Both the position numbers and the translations under genes were made by a program. This document shows, piece by piece, positions 14,049-20,578 of a stretch of DNA of 20,578 nucleotides (position 1 is its first letter; every line of letters begins with the position of its first letter). This DNA is from Candidatus Kuenenia stuttgartensis (GTDB taxonomy: Bacteria > Bacteroidota > Bacteroidia > Chitinophagales > Chitinophagaceae): the NCBI GenBank assembly GCA_943330835.2, contig CALQJH020000007.1:1-20578 (forward strand), read 5' to 3'. The notes beneath the pieces were generated by a model. The model was not told the origin of the DNA. It saw nothing but the letters and a program-made list of their open reading frames with translations, and searched no databases.

Positions 14049-14903
14049 TTGAAACTTTCCATCGTCATTGTCAATTTCAATGTTAAGCAGCTGCTGGAAA
14101 ACTGTTTGCAAGCTGTAGCGCAAGCCTGTAAAAATATTGATGCGGAAATTTTTGTGATTGATAATGCTTCTACAGATGGAAGTGACGTGTTTTTTAAAAA
14201 CAAATTCTCTTCTGTACATTTTAAATGGAATGAAAAAAATGTTGGTTTCGCAAAAGCCAACAATAGTGTTTTACCAGAAGTTTCAGGTGATTATATTTTA
14301 TTTTTAAATCCCGATACGATTGTTCCACCTGATTGTTTTGAAAAATGTCTTAGCTTTTTTTCAACTCATCTTGATTGTGGTGCTCTAGGTGTTCGAATGG
14401 TTGATGGACAAGGAAAATTTTTAAAAGAAAGTAAAAGAGGTTTTCCTCATCCGATGACTTCTCTTTATAAAATGATGGGATTGCATAAGTTATTTCCAAC
14501 ATCAAATAGATTTGCCAAATATTATGAAGGACATTTGTCTGAAAAGGAAAACCATCCCATTGAGGTGCTCTCTGGTGCTTTTATGCTGTTGTCAAAAGCT
14601 GTATTAAACAAAGTGAAGGGCTTTGATGAAAGTTATTTTATGTATGGAGAAGACATTGACTTGAGTTGCAGGATCATAAAAGCAGGATTTAAAAATTATT
14701 ATTTTGCAGATACAACAATTACACATTTTAAAGGAGAAAGCACAGAAAAGAAAAGTTCGGAATACAGCAAACATTTTTATGGATCAATGAAAATATTTGT
14801 AAGAAAATATTATGCAGCTAACAAAATTGCATTGCACTTTATTTGTTTAGCTATTGATTTTAAAAAAGCATTAAGTAATTTGAAGAGATTGTTGTCTCTC
14901 TAA
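14049..14903 (+). CDS. Family 2 glycosyltransferase (GT-A fold)
   Basis: This 284-residue enzyme would add a sugar from a nucleotide donor to a cell-surface glycan precursor at the inner face of the membrane. The GT-A landmarks are LSIVIVNFNV (3-12), VIDNASTDGS (36-45), KNVGFAKANN (63-72), FLNPDT (85-90) as the metal/donor site, LSGAFMLLSK (174-183) and YGEDIDLSCR (199-208). This order is that of the rhamnosyltransferase-like WbbL branch. The start is TTG at 14049, because an in-frame TGA lies at 14040-14042 and no ATG is available before the first conserved strand. The nearest ATG (14039) is in another frame. The donor and acceptor are unknown. It converges on the GT-B gene with 3 bases between stops. 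Confidence 0.92.
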   Translation: MKLSIVIVNFNVKQLLENCLQAVAQACKNIDAEIFVIDNASTDGSDVFFKNKFSSVHFKWNEKNVGFAKANNSVLPEVSGDYILFLNPDTIVPPDCFEKCLSFFSTHLDCGALGVRMVDGQGKFLKESKRGFPHPMTSLYKMMGLHKLFPTSNRFAKYYEGHLSEKENHPIEVLSGAFMLLSKAVLNKVKGFDESYFMYGEDIDLSCRIIKAGFKNYYFADTTITHFKGESTEKKSSEYSKHFYGSMKIFVRKYYAANKIALHFICLAIDFKKALSNLKRLLSL

Positions 14904-14906
14904 GTT

Positions 14907-15947
14907 TTACAAATCCTTGATAATATTTTTCAACTCAAAGTCTGATTGGTTCATTGTTTTGAATAAGCCCTTTTCTGACAAATATTTTGCTAAATACTCT
15001 TGCTCCGTTTGTCCGGGCGTTGGAACCAGAACTGCCTGTTGACCAATCGCCACTAAATCCATAATGGTAGAATATCCTGAACGGGCAATTACTATTTCTG
15101 ATTGTTGCATCAGATCCGAAAGTTCAACTGCATCCAAATAATTATGAAGAATGACTTGTTGATTGGTTAAGGAAAGCTGTTGTATTTCATTAGGCAATCC
15201 ACGAACTATAACAGTGGAAACATTTACATCTTTGAGTTGATTAATGATTTTATTTTCAAAAATGGTTCTTTGTGGTTCAGGGCCGGAAAGGACAATGGCG
15301 ATTTTATATTTTTTTTCCTGCGTCAATTTTTTAAACCTAGATAATGGTCCAATATATTTGACGGGTATTTTTGGAAACACTTCTGGATGAGATAGTGTAC
15401 CGGCATAATTATCAGCAGATTCTACATCTGGGATCCAGCATTCATCAAATTGATTGATAAAATAATAATTAAAGTGTCTGATGATTTTATCTAAAAAAAA
15501 GGAACCGGATTTAATTTGCAATTGATGTGTAATAAAAAAAGAGGGGACTTTCTTTGAACAAAAACCAAGTCTGTTATCACTGATTACGGCTTCAATTTTA
15601 TGCAAGGCAATCATGTCGTTCAGCCAATATTTTTCGTATTGTATCGCCTTCCATATTTTAGGAAGTTGGGAGATTATTTTTAGTAAGAACAGGTTTTTCC
15701 TTTTGCCATAGCTGATGTTATATCCTTTTAAGGGTATGATTTTAATTTCCGGAAACTCCCTTTGCAATAAAGTCGCGATAGCCCCTTCTGCAGCAATGAT
15801 CACTTCTATTTGACGTCGTTGGAGCTCTTTAATTATTGGAATACAGCGCGTTGCATGTCCCAAGCCCCAGTCGAGTGGGGCAATTAAAATTCTTTTAAAA
15901 AAAAACTGATTTATATTATTTTGGAAACTTTTCAAGAAAAAACACAA
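14907..15947 (-). CDS. GT-B glycosyltransferase (MurG/GT28-like)
   Basis: This 346-residue protein has a two-domain GT-B plan. The N-terminal Rossmann domain opens with RILIAPLDWGLGHATRC (19-35), whose GLGHATR matches the acceptor-side glycine loop of MurG-like enzymes. The C-terminal domain has YKIAIVLSGPEPQR and later IVIARSGYSTIMDLVAIGQQ then VPTPGQTEQEYLA, the nucleotide-sugar pocket of the GT28 C-terminal family. The first 17 residues are poorly conserved-looking, and a TTG at codon 5 is an alternative start. The donor is probably a UDP-sugar (inference). No membrane segment is seen. The gene is divergent from the small lipoprotein gene with only 41 bases between start codons, so their promoters must overlap. 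Confidence 0.85.
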   Translation of the reverse strand: MCFFLKSFQNNINQFFFKRILIAPLDWGLGHATRCIPIIKELQRRQIEVIIAAEGAIATLLQREFPEIKIIPLKGYNISYGKRKNLFLLKIISQLPKIWKAIQYEKYWLNDMIALHKIEAVISDNRLGFCSKKVPSFFITHQLQIKSGSFFLDKIIRHFNYYFINQFDECWIPDVESADNYAGTLSHPEVFPKIPVKYIGPLSRFKKLTQEKKYKIAIVLSGPEPQRTIFENKIINQLKDVNVSTVIVRGLPNEIQQLSLTNQQVILHNYLDAVELSDLMQQSEIVIARSGYSTIMDLVAIGQQAVLVPTPGQTEQEYLAKYLSEKGLFKTMNQSDFELKNIIKDL

Positions 15948-15988
15948 TAATTTCGCGTAAAATTAGTTTAAATTGTAACTTGAAACTT

Positions 15989-16117
15989 ATGAAACACGTA
16001 ATAAAATTAATATCAATCCTTGCCATAGCCCTTTGTTTGTTTATTGTTGGATGCTCTTCATCCAAAAAAATATTCTGTGGTTGCCCAAATGAACATGGAA
16101 TGGTAGGATACAAATAA
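15989..16117 (+). CDS. Small lipoprotein (42 residues)
   Basis: The product starts MKHVIKLISI, runs through the hydrophobic stretch LAIALCLFIVGC and is cut before Cys22, a good lipobox (IVGC). The mature lipopeptide is only 21 residues: CSSSKKIFCGCPNEHGMVGY followed by K. It keeps a Cys-Gly-Cys pair that could bind a metal or make disulfides. The size and GMVGYK-type tail resemble the tiny lipoproteins common in Bacteroidota genomes, whose role is unknown. The next gene starts 13 bases after its stop, so the two form an operon. It is easy to miss because of its length. A clean lipoprotein signal and close-packed neighbours are the reasons to believe it. Confidence 0.7.
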   Translation: MKHVIKLISILAIALCLFIVGCSSSKKIFCGCPNEHGMVGYK

Positions 16118-16130
16118 GCGAAATAATATT

Positions 16131-16379
16131 ATGAAAACATCCAACCGTGATTTGCTGGTTTTATTTAAGCAGGAACTCATGACTCCACAATCGATAGAGC
16201 AGGAGATGAATTGGCTGAATGAATTTTTATTTGAAGTGGAACGAATTGATAATTTTGTTACTGCACACGAATTGATTGATTTGAACAGCTATAAAATAAC
16301 GAGTTCTTCAGTTGAGATTAAAAAGCTCATAAGAAGCAAAAAAGAAAAGCCATTTACATTTCTAAGTAACAAAAACTAA
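16131..16379 (+). CDS. Hypothetical protein (82 residues)
   Basis: This short soluble protein has no signal peptide or membrane segment. The N-terminal half is helical and acidic (LLVLFKQELMTPQSIEQEMNW-like, 8-28), with a second helix LNEFLFEVERIDNF (29-42). The C-terminal third is basic (EIKKLIRSKKEKPFTFL). I do not recognise it. It follows the small lipoprotein gene after 13 bases, and ends 3 bases before the converging aminotransferase gene. Its tight packing and the absence of any competing frame make it a plausible real gene. Confidence 0.6.
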   Translation: MKTSNRDLLVLFKQELMTPQSIEQEMNWLNEFLFEVERIDNFVTAHELIDLNSYKITSSSVEIKKLIRSKKEKPFTFLSNKN

Positions 16380-16382
16380 TCC

Positions 16383-17654
16383 TTACTTTAATTCCTGCAA
16401 AGCTATACTCAAACTATTAATAACGTCTTCAATTTCTTCTTTTTTACAACATCCAACGCTAATTCTGTACCAACTACTTTCTTTATCAGCTCCAAAAAAA
16501 CCAAATGGCACTAGGGCTAATTTTGCTTTATTAAGAATATAATCTGTCACCTCTTCCTGGTTAGAAATACTGTTTCCATCTGCGGTTTTTTTACCAACAA
16601 GATTAAGCTGTACGGTAAGATAAATGGCAGCTTGAGGCACAATCGCGTCTACCGGAAACCCTTCTTCTTTAAGTTTAATAAAGCCATTGTACAAATGAAT
16701 AAGTCGAAAATGAACTTCATTTTTAAAATGATTAAAATACTGCTGTACCGCAGATTCATTGACTAAAAACCTTGCTACAGCTTTCTGTTCAGCCATTGGA
16801 GCCCATGAACCGACATGGCTATTGATGGCTTTCATTTTTGCGATTAAACTTTCCGGCCCCATTGACCAGCCCACCCTTACGCCTGTTGCAGCAAATGCTT
16901 TACTAATACCATCAACAAAAACAGTATAGTCTTTCATTTTTGGTCTTAGTGAAACTGGATTATAATGTATCGTATCACCAAAAGTCAGCGTCCAATAAAT
17001 TTGATCAAACATGACAAATAGTTTTTTTGCTCCGTCTGGTCTGCTTTCATTTTCAGCAATGACCAAATCACAAATCGCTTCTAATGCTTCTTTAGCAAAA
17101 ACAGTTCCTGTAGGATTCAAGGGAGAACATAAGGCTAATAATGTAGCGCCTTTTACATGAGGGCGAATCTGATCAGCCGTTGGCATAAAGTTCTTCTCTC
17201 TTGATGCCTCAATCTGAACGTGAACCCCTTCATTAAAATGTGTGTAATGGTTGTTGTTCCAGCTTGGTACCGGATAAATAACTTTGTCCCCTTTATCTAA
17301 GAGGCTTCTGAAAATGGCATAAATAATTGGGCGACCTCCATTTGAAACTAAGATCTCAGCAGTTGAATATTTAAGGCCCTCGTTCTTTTCAATAAAAGCC
17401 GCAATAGCATTTCTCAATTCTAATTCTCCCTCAGCGGCTGGATAAGTGGTGTATCCTTCATTATAAGCAGCGATGATTTCATTTTTCAACTCAACTGGAA
17501 TAGGAAATTGAGAGGAATCAAAATCTCCGATGGTGTAATTATATATCTTTTCTCCGGCCTTGATTTTTTCTTTAATCAATCCGCCAAGTTTTACAATTTC
17601 CGATCCAATTAAGGTTTCGGCAAGTTGACTAAATCTGTGATTTCCCGACATCAT
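16383..17654 (-). CDS. Class I/II aminotransferase (aspartate/aromatic type)
   Basis: This 423-residue, fold-type I PLP enzyme transfers an amino group between an amino acid and a 2-oxo acid in the cytoplasm. Landmarks are YTTYPAAEGELELRNAI (68-84), VSNGGRPIIYAIF (103-115) at the PLP-phosphate loop, SPLNPTGT (177-184) with Asn180, MFDQIYW (215-221) with Asp217 that holds the pyridine ring, DGISKAFAATGVRVGW (248-263) with the PLP lysine Lys252, and WYRISVGCC near the end with the substrate-carboxylate Arg. The exact amino acid used is not readable. The start is MM at 17654/17651. A perfect promoter lies just upstream, giving a leader of about 15-18 bases. Confidence 0.92.
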   Translation of the reverse strand: MMSGNHRFSQLAETLIGSEIVKLGGLIKEKIKAGEKIYNYTIGDFDSSQFPIPVELKNEIIAAYNEGYTTYPAAEGELELRNAIAAFIEKNEGLKYSTAEILVSNGGRPIIYAIFRSLLDKGDKVIYPVPSWNNNHYTHFNEGVHVQIEASREKNFMPTADQIRPHVKGATLLALCSPLNPTGTVFAKEALEAICDLVIAENESRPDGAKKLFVMFDQIYWTLTFGDTIHYNPVSLRPKMKDYTVFVDGISKAFAATGVRVGWSMGPESLIAKMKAINSHVGSWAPMAEQKAVARFLVNESAVQQYFNHFKNEVHFRLIHLYNGFIKLKEEGFPVDAIVPQAAIYLTVQLNLVGKKTADGNSISNQEEVTDYILNKAKLALVPFGFFGADKESSWYRISVGCCKKEEIEDVINSLSIALQELK

Positions 17655-17676
17655 TTTTTTAACTATTCTGTAAGTG

Positions 17677-17707
17677 CAAAAGTATTGTATCGTGTGCGCA
17701 AAACAAA
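17677..17707 (-). promoter_or_regulatory. Complete Bacteroidota-type promoter of the aminotransferase gene
   Basis: The minus strand carries TTTG (17707-17704), 19 bases of spacer and TACTTTTG (17684-17677). This matches the Bacteroides consensus TTTG-N19-TAnnTTTG exactly. The transcript start is expected near 17670, about 16 bases before the ATG. It is the best promoter in the window and a useful yardstick for the other boxes. Confidence 0.8.
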
Positions 17708-17879
17708 AATTAGACGACAGATTCGATTAAAGATAATTTTTATTCAATAGCACGGTCTATTCCCCTCATTTTTGAAGGTGGTTTGATGATATAATTCTAA
17801 TTAAAAGGGGTGTTTGATGGATTATTTATTGAATTTTATAAAAAATGGTGCAAATAATACAAGATTAAGATGGGAGTCC

Positions 17880-17887
17880 TATCTTTG
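17880..17887 (+). promoter_or_regulatory. -7 box for adk
   Basis: TATCTTTG matches TAnnTTTG exactly and is followed by CTCGATATT. The transcript would start near 17893, giving a leader of about 75 bases before the ATG at 17967. No TTTG is present at -33. Confidence 0.5.
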
Positions 17888-17888
17888 C

Positions 17889-17916
17889 TCGATATTGTTA
17901 ATGTCTTAACAATCGA
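17889..17916 (+). promoter_or_regulatory. Leader hairpin with T-run before adk
   Basis: TTGTTAA (17895-17901) pairs with TTAACAA (17906-17912) around the 4-base loop TGTC. The stem continues as TCGA (17889-17892) with TCGA (17913-17916) across a 2-base bulge. CCGGATTTTTTC follows. This looks like a weak intrinsic terminator or a stabilising 5' hairpin placed at the very start of the predicted adk message. Confidence 0.45.
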
Positions 17917-17966
17917 CCGGATTTTTTCTTAGCTCGATATTTTGAATCATAATATTTTTAGGTGAC

Positions 17967-18548
17967 ATGTTTAATTTAATTCTTTTTGGTCCTCCAGGCA
18001 GTGGGAAAGGTACTCAAAGCGAGAAGCTTATTGCTAAATATGGCTTGAAGCATCTTAGTACAGGCGATTTACTTCGTTCTGAGATTTCTCGTCAAACGGC
18101 ATTGGGTCTAGAGGCAAAAAAAGTAATGGATAAAGGGGAGCTTGTTCCGGATGAAGTGGTGATCGGAATGATTAGTTCTTCTATCGACCAGAATGAAATG
18201 GCTAAAGGGTTTTTGTTTGATGGCTTTCCACGAACCGCAGCACAGGCCGAAGCTTTGGATAAATTATTAGAACTCAAAAATTCACCGATAGCCGTTATGC
18301 TGGCGCTTGAAGTGAGTGAAGAAGAATTGGTAACAAGATTGGTGAAACGAGGCGAAACCAGTGGAAGAAGCGATGATACCAATGAAAATATTATAAGAGC
18401 ACGCATTGCAGAATATCACAAAAAAACTACCGCAGTGGCTGATTATTACAGACAATTTGATAAAGTCACTTTGATAAAAGGCGAAGGTTCAATTGATGAC
18501 ATCTTTAACAATCTTTGCAAAGAAGTTGATGCAAGAATAGCCGAATAG
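17967..18548 (+). CDS. adk: Adenylate kinase
   Basis: This enzyme interconverts AMP + ATP and 2 ADP and is essential for adenine nucleotide balance in the cytoplasm. The 193-residue protein has the P-loop GPPGSGKGT (8-16), the AMP-binding STGDLLRSEI (31-40), FDGFPRT (84-90) and RGETSGRSDDTNENIIRAR (128-146), with the Arg residues that hold phosphates. The lid is short (about 10 residues), so this is the small-lid form without a zinc-binding insert, as is usual in Bacteroidota. The ATG is fixed by the first strand of the fold following at once. The leader holds a hairpin and a T-run. Confidence 0.97.
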   Translation: MFNLILFGPPGSGKGTQSEKLIAKYGLKHLSTGDLLRSEISRQTALGLEAKKVMDKGELVPDEVVIGMISSSIDQNEMAKGFLFDGFPRTAAQAEALDKLLELKNSPIAVMLALEVSEEELVTRLVKRGETSGRSDDTNENIIRARIAEYHKKTTAVADYYRQFDKVTLIKGEGSIDDIFNNLCKEVDARIAE

Positions 18549-18580
18549 TCTATTTCTACAGATATGCTATGCGTATTCGT

Positions 18581-18594
18581 AATATTGCAATATT
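18581..18594. repeat. Perfect 14-bp AT-rich palindrome after adk
   Basis: AATATTGCAATATT is its own reverse complement. It is embedded in a longer imperfect dyad whose outer arms share ATGCG (18569-18573) with CGCAT (18602-18606). It lies 33 bases after the adk stop codon, about 200 bases before paaZ. Low sequence complexity makes chance likely; an operator or hairpin is possible. Confidence 0.35.
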
Positions 18595-18645
18595 GCATAA
18601 TCGCATATTCTCTTCATGGCTAAAAAAATCAATAGAAAATGCCAC

Positions 18646-18668
18646 TGGAATTCCCATAATTCCATTTT
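18646..18668 (+). terminator. Weak candidate terminator of adk
   Basis: TGGAATT (18646-18652) and AATTCCA (18658-18664) form a 7-bp stem with a 5-base loop, followed by TTTTAC. The stem is short and AT-rich, and it lies 97 bases after the adk stop, so the call is tentative. Confidence 0.3.
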
Positions 18669-18738
18669 ACAGCAAAAGGTTACTCCTCCTCTTTTTTAGA
18701 TAATAGTTTTATCTTGCCAACCGTAAACCATACGAAGT

Positions 18739-18760
18739 AGTTGTTACAATTGTAATAACT
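18739..18760. promoter_or_regulatory. 22-bp palindromic operator candidate upstream of paaZ
   Basis: The half-sites AGTTGTTACAA (18739-18749) and TTGTAATAACT (18750-18760) are reverse complements except for one base pair; the central TTACAATTGTAA is perfect over 12 bases. The site ends 31 bases before the paaZ ATG. Size and position are those of an operator for a dimeric TetR-type repressor, the class that controls phenylacetate genes in other bacteria. The regulator gene is not in the window. Confidence 0.6.
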
Positions 18761-18791
18761 CGAAAAATAACTTTTACATCAAATAGATTAT

Positions 18792-20578
18792 ATGATAAAA
18801 CTGGGAAATTTTATTCAGGGAAAATGGGTAGAGGGTGATGGAGAAGGACAGCTGTTGTATAATGCTTTAAATGGCAATCCAATTGCAGCTGCTACAACAA
18901 AAGGTATAGACTTCGATTCTATTTTAAAATATGCGAGAAACGTTGGAAATCCTTTGCTGAGAAAAATGACTTTTCAGGAAAGAGGCAGGATGTTGAGAGC
19001 ATTAGCCCTGTATCTGCTGGAAAGAAAAGAAAGGTTTTATGCCATAAGTGCGCAATCAGGCGCAACAAGAATAGATAGCTGGATTGATATTGAAGGAGGG
19101 ATTGGAAATTTATTTTCTAACGCCTCTTTACGAAGAAAATTACCAGATGAGCCATTTGTATTAGATGGCGATCCTATTGCATTAAGCAAACAAAACACTT
19201 TTATGGGTCATCATATTTTGGTTCCAAAGGAAGGTGTTGCCGTTCATATCAATGCTTACAACTTTCCGGTTTGGGGTATGCTGGAAAAAATTGCAGTAAA
19301 CTTACTGTCAGGTGTACCCGCTATAGTAAAACCTGCTACCGTAACCTCCTATCTTACCGAAGCTGTCGTGAAAGAAATTATTGCTTCGGGAATATTACCC
19401 AACGGAGCCTTACAATTGATTTGTGGTAGTGCCGGAGATATCCTCAATTATGTTTCATCACAGGATGTGGTAACCTTTACGGGATCGGCTGAAACAGGTT
19501 TGAAATTAAAATCACACGCAAATATATTAAAAGAGAATGTCCCTTTTAATATGGAAGCGGATTCACTTAATTGTATGGTATTAGGTGATGATGTTAATCC
19601 GGGTGATGCAGAATGGGGGATTTTTATCAAAGAAGTCAAAAAGGAAATGATAGTAAAAGCCGGTCAAAAATGTACCGCCGTTCGGAGAGTTTTTGTTCCG
19701 GAAAATAAAATGGAAGATATATGGAAAGCAATTGCGGCAGAGCTAGATAAAACTGTTATTGGAAATCCGAGCAATGAAAAAGTAAGAATGGGTTCATTAG
19801 CGGGTAATGATCAGCGTGATGAAGTCAGAAATCAAGTGCAAAAATTATTGACTGGTTCGGAACTCATTTATGGATCATTAGATAACGTGAACGTAGTAGA
19901 TGCAGATGCCAACATCGGCGCTTTTTTAAGTCCGATATTATTACTGAATAAAAAGCCGTTTGAATTTGAAGTATCTCATAACATAGAAGCCTTTGGGCCG
20001 GTGAGCACAATCATGCCCTATAAGAATACAGAGGAAGCCATTGAATTAAGTAAAAAAGGAAAGGGAAGTTTATGCTCTTCTATTGTGACCAATAATGCTT
20101 CCATTGCAAGGGAATACGTTTTAGGTACGGCTAGTCACCATGGTAGAATATTAGTGCTTAATAATGAGTGTGCGAAAGAAAGTACTGGTCACGGCTCTCC
20201 ATTACCGTTATTGGTACATGGTGGTCCGGGAAGAGCGGGAGGCGGAGAAGAGATGGGAGGATTAAGGGGCATTAAACATTACTTACAACGTACGGCTATA
20301 CAAGGGTCTCCATCAATGATAACGGCAATTAGTAACGTTTATCAACCTTATGCAAAAGGGAATATTAGCGATATTCATCCGTTTAAAAAATATTTTGAGG
20401 AATTAAATATCGCCGATCAGCTTGTTACTGAAAAAAGATTAATTACGTCAGAAGATATCAGTCGTTTTGCAGATTTAAGTGGAGATCATTTTTATGCGCA
20501 TATGATTAATACGGATTTTAATGAAACCATGTTTGAGGAACAAGTGGCACATGGTTATTTTATTATGAGTGCTGCAGC
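18792..20578 (+). CDS. paaZ: Phenylacetate degradation bifunctional protein PaaZ, 3' end outside window (partial)
   Basis: PaaZ opens the oxepin-CoA ring with its hydratase domain and oxidises the resulting aldehyde with its dehydrogenase domain, in aerobic phenylacetyl-CoA breakdown. The 595 readable residues contain the whole aldehyde dehydrogenase domain and the start of the C-terminal MaoC-like hydratase domain. The dehydrogenase has VHINAYNFPVWG (151-162), IVKPAT (178-183), VTFTGSAETG (227-236), Glu255 in NMEADSLN and Cys294 in GQKCTAVRR. These two lie within one residue of the catalytic pair in E. coli PaaZ (256 and 295, from memory). The hydratase shows RFADLSGDHFYAHM (558-571) with Asp565 and His570, and then VAHGYF. 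The gene has its own operator-like palindrome and is likely to continue into a paa operon. Confidence 0.95.
   Translation, partial: MIKLGNFIQGKWVEGDGEGQLLYNALNGNPIAAATTKGIDFDSILKYARNVGNPLLRKMTFQERGRMLRALALYLLERKERFYAISAQSGATRIDSWIDIEGGIGNLFSNASLRRKLPDEPFVLDGDPIALSKQNTFMGHHILVPKEGVAVHINAYNFPVWGMLEKIAVNLLSGVPAIVKPATVTSYLTEAVVKEIIASGILPNGALQLICGSAGDILNYVSSQDVVTFTGSAETGLKLKSHANILKENVPFNMEADSLNCMVLGDDVNPGDAEWGIFIKEVKKEMIVKAGQKCTAVRRVFVPENKMEDIWKAIAAELDKTVIGNPSNEKVRMGSLAGNDQRDEVRNQVQKLLTGSELIYGSLDNVNVVDADANIGAFLSPILLLNKKPFEFEVSHNIEAFGPVSTIMPYKNTEEAIELSKKGKGSLCSSIVTNNASIAREYVLGTASHHGRILVLNNECAKESTGHGSPLPLLVHGGPGRAGGGEEMGGLRGIKHYLQRTAIQGSPSMITAISNVYQPYAKGNISDIHPFKKYFEELNIADQLVTEKRLITSEDISRFADLSGDHFYAHMINTDFNETMFEEQVAHGYFIMSAA

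Larger units (their letters stand above)
17655..17966. other. Intergenic region between aminotransferase and adk
   Basis: This 312-base divergent region holds the aminotransferase promoter on its left (17677-17707) and, on its right, the adk -7 box (17880-17887), a leader hairpin (17889-17916) and a repeated GCTCGATATT word (17887-17896 and 17932-17941). The middle (17740-17840) has G-run and C-run words (TTCCCC, AAAAGGGG) but no clear structure, and no reading frame worth naming. Confidence 0.6.

Noticed and set aside
18616..18699. 27-codon frame starting MAKKINRKCHW between adk and paaZ
   Set aside because: Too short, with no recognisable family or close operon packing; it also overlaps the weak hairpin at 18646-18668.

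Overview
The window looks like AT-rich chromosomal DNA of a member of the Bacteroidota, most like the Chitinophagaceae and relatives. The evidence is a type IX secretion (T9SS) sorting-domain remnant, DUF2911 and TIGR02757 (DUF2400) proteins, little sign of purine-rich ribosome binding sites, and several copies of the Bacteroidota -7 promoter box TAnnTTTG. One of these, upstream of an aminotransferase gene, has a perfect TTTG-N19-TAnnTTTG layout. I see no rRNA, tRNA, CRISPR array, insertion sequence or phage gene.

Layout. 1-731 (-): 5' part of an exported alpha/beta hydrolase that leaves the window. 1113-2345 (+): a 410-residue single-pass membrane protein of unknown function. 2332-2607 (-): an orphan T9SS C-terminal sorting domain, probably a gene remnant. 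2616-4549 (-): a coupled pair, a Cys/Met-metabolism PLP enzyme followed by a DUF2400 protein with an HhH-DNA-glycosylase-like motif. 4627-6477 (-): asparagine synthase. 6538-7110 (-): exported DUF2911 protein. 7222-8031 (+): omega-amidase-type nitrilase. 8039-9517 (-): S41-family peptidase, probably a lipoprotein. 9630-10043 (-): XRE-type regulator, facing three small exported proteins of unknown function at 10329-11911 (+). 11912-13737 (-): inositol-monophosphatase-family enzyme and thiL. 13757-13975: a cluster of dispersed-type intergenic repeats. 14049-14903 (+) and 14907-15947 (-): convergent GT2 and GT-B glycosyltransferases. 15989-16379 (+): a 42-residue lipoprotein and an 82-residue orphan. 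16383-17654 (-): class I/II aminotransferase. 17967-18548 (+): adenylate kinase with a structured leader. 18792 to the right edge (+): paaZ, the ring-opening enzyme of aerobic phenylacetate degradation, preceded by a strong palindromic operator candidate.

How the genes work together. Most of the window is scattered housekeeping metabolism: amino-acid and sulfur metabolism, thiamine diphosphate synthesis, nucleotide balance and glycan building. It is not one large operon. The accessory-looking parts are 9630-11911 (regulator plus three secreted orphans), 1113-2607 (membrane protein plus sorting-domain remnant), the repeat cluster, and the small lipoprotein pair. paaZ probably opens or belongs to a phenylacetate catabolic operon continuing to the right. 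No complete novel system can be demonstrated. The best candidates for something undescribed are the regulator/exported-protein cluster and the 410-residue membrane protein. All family assignments come from reading motifs by eye; no database search was run.
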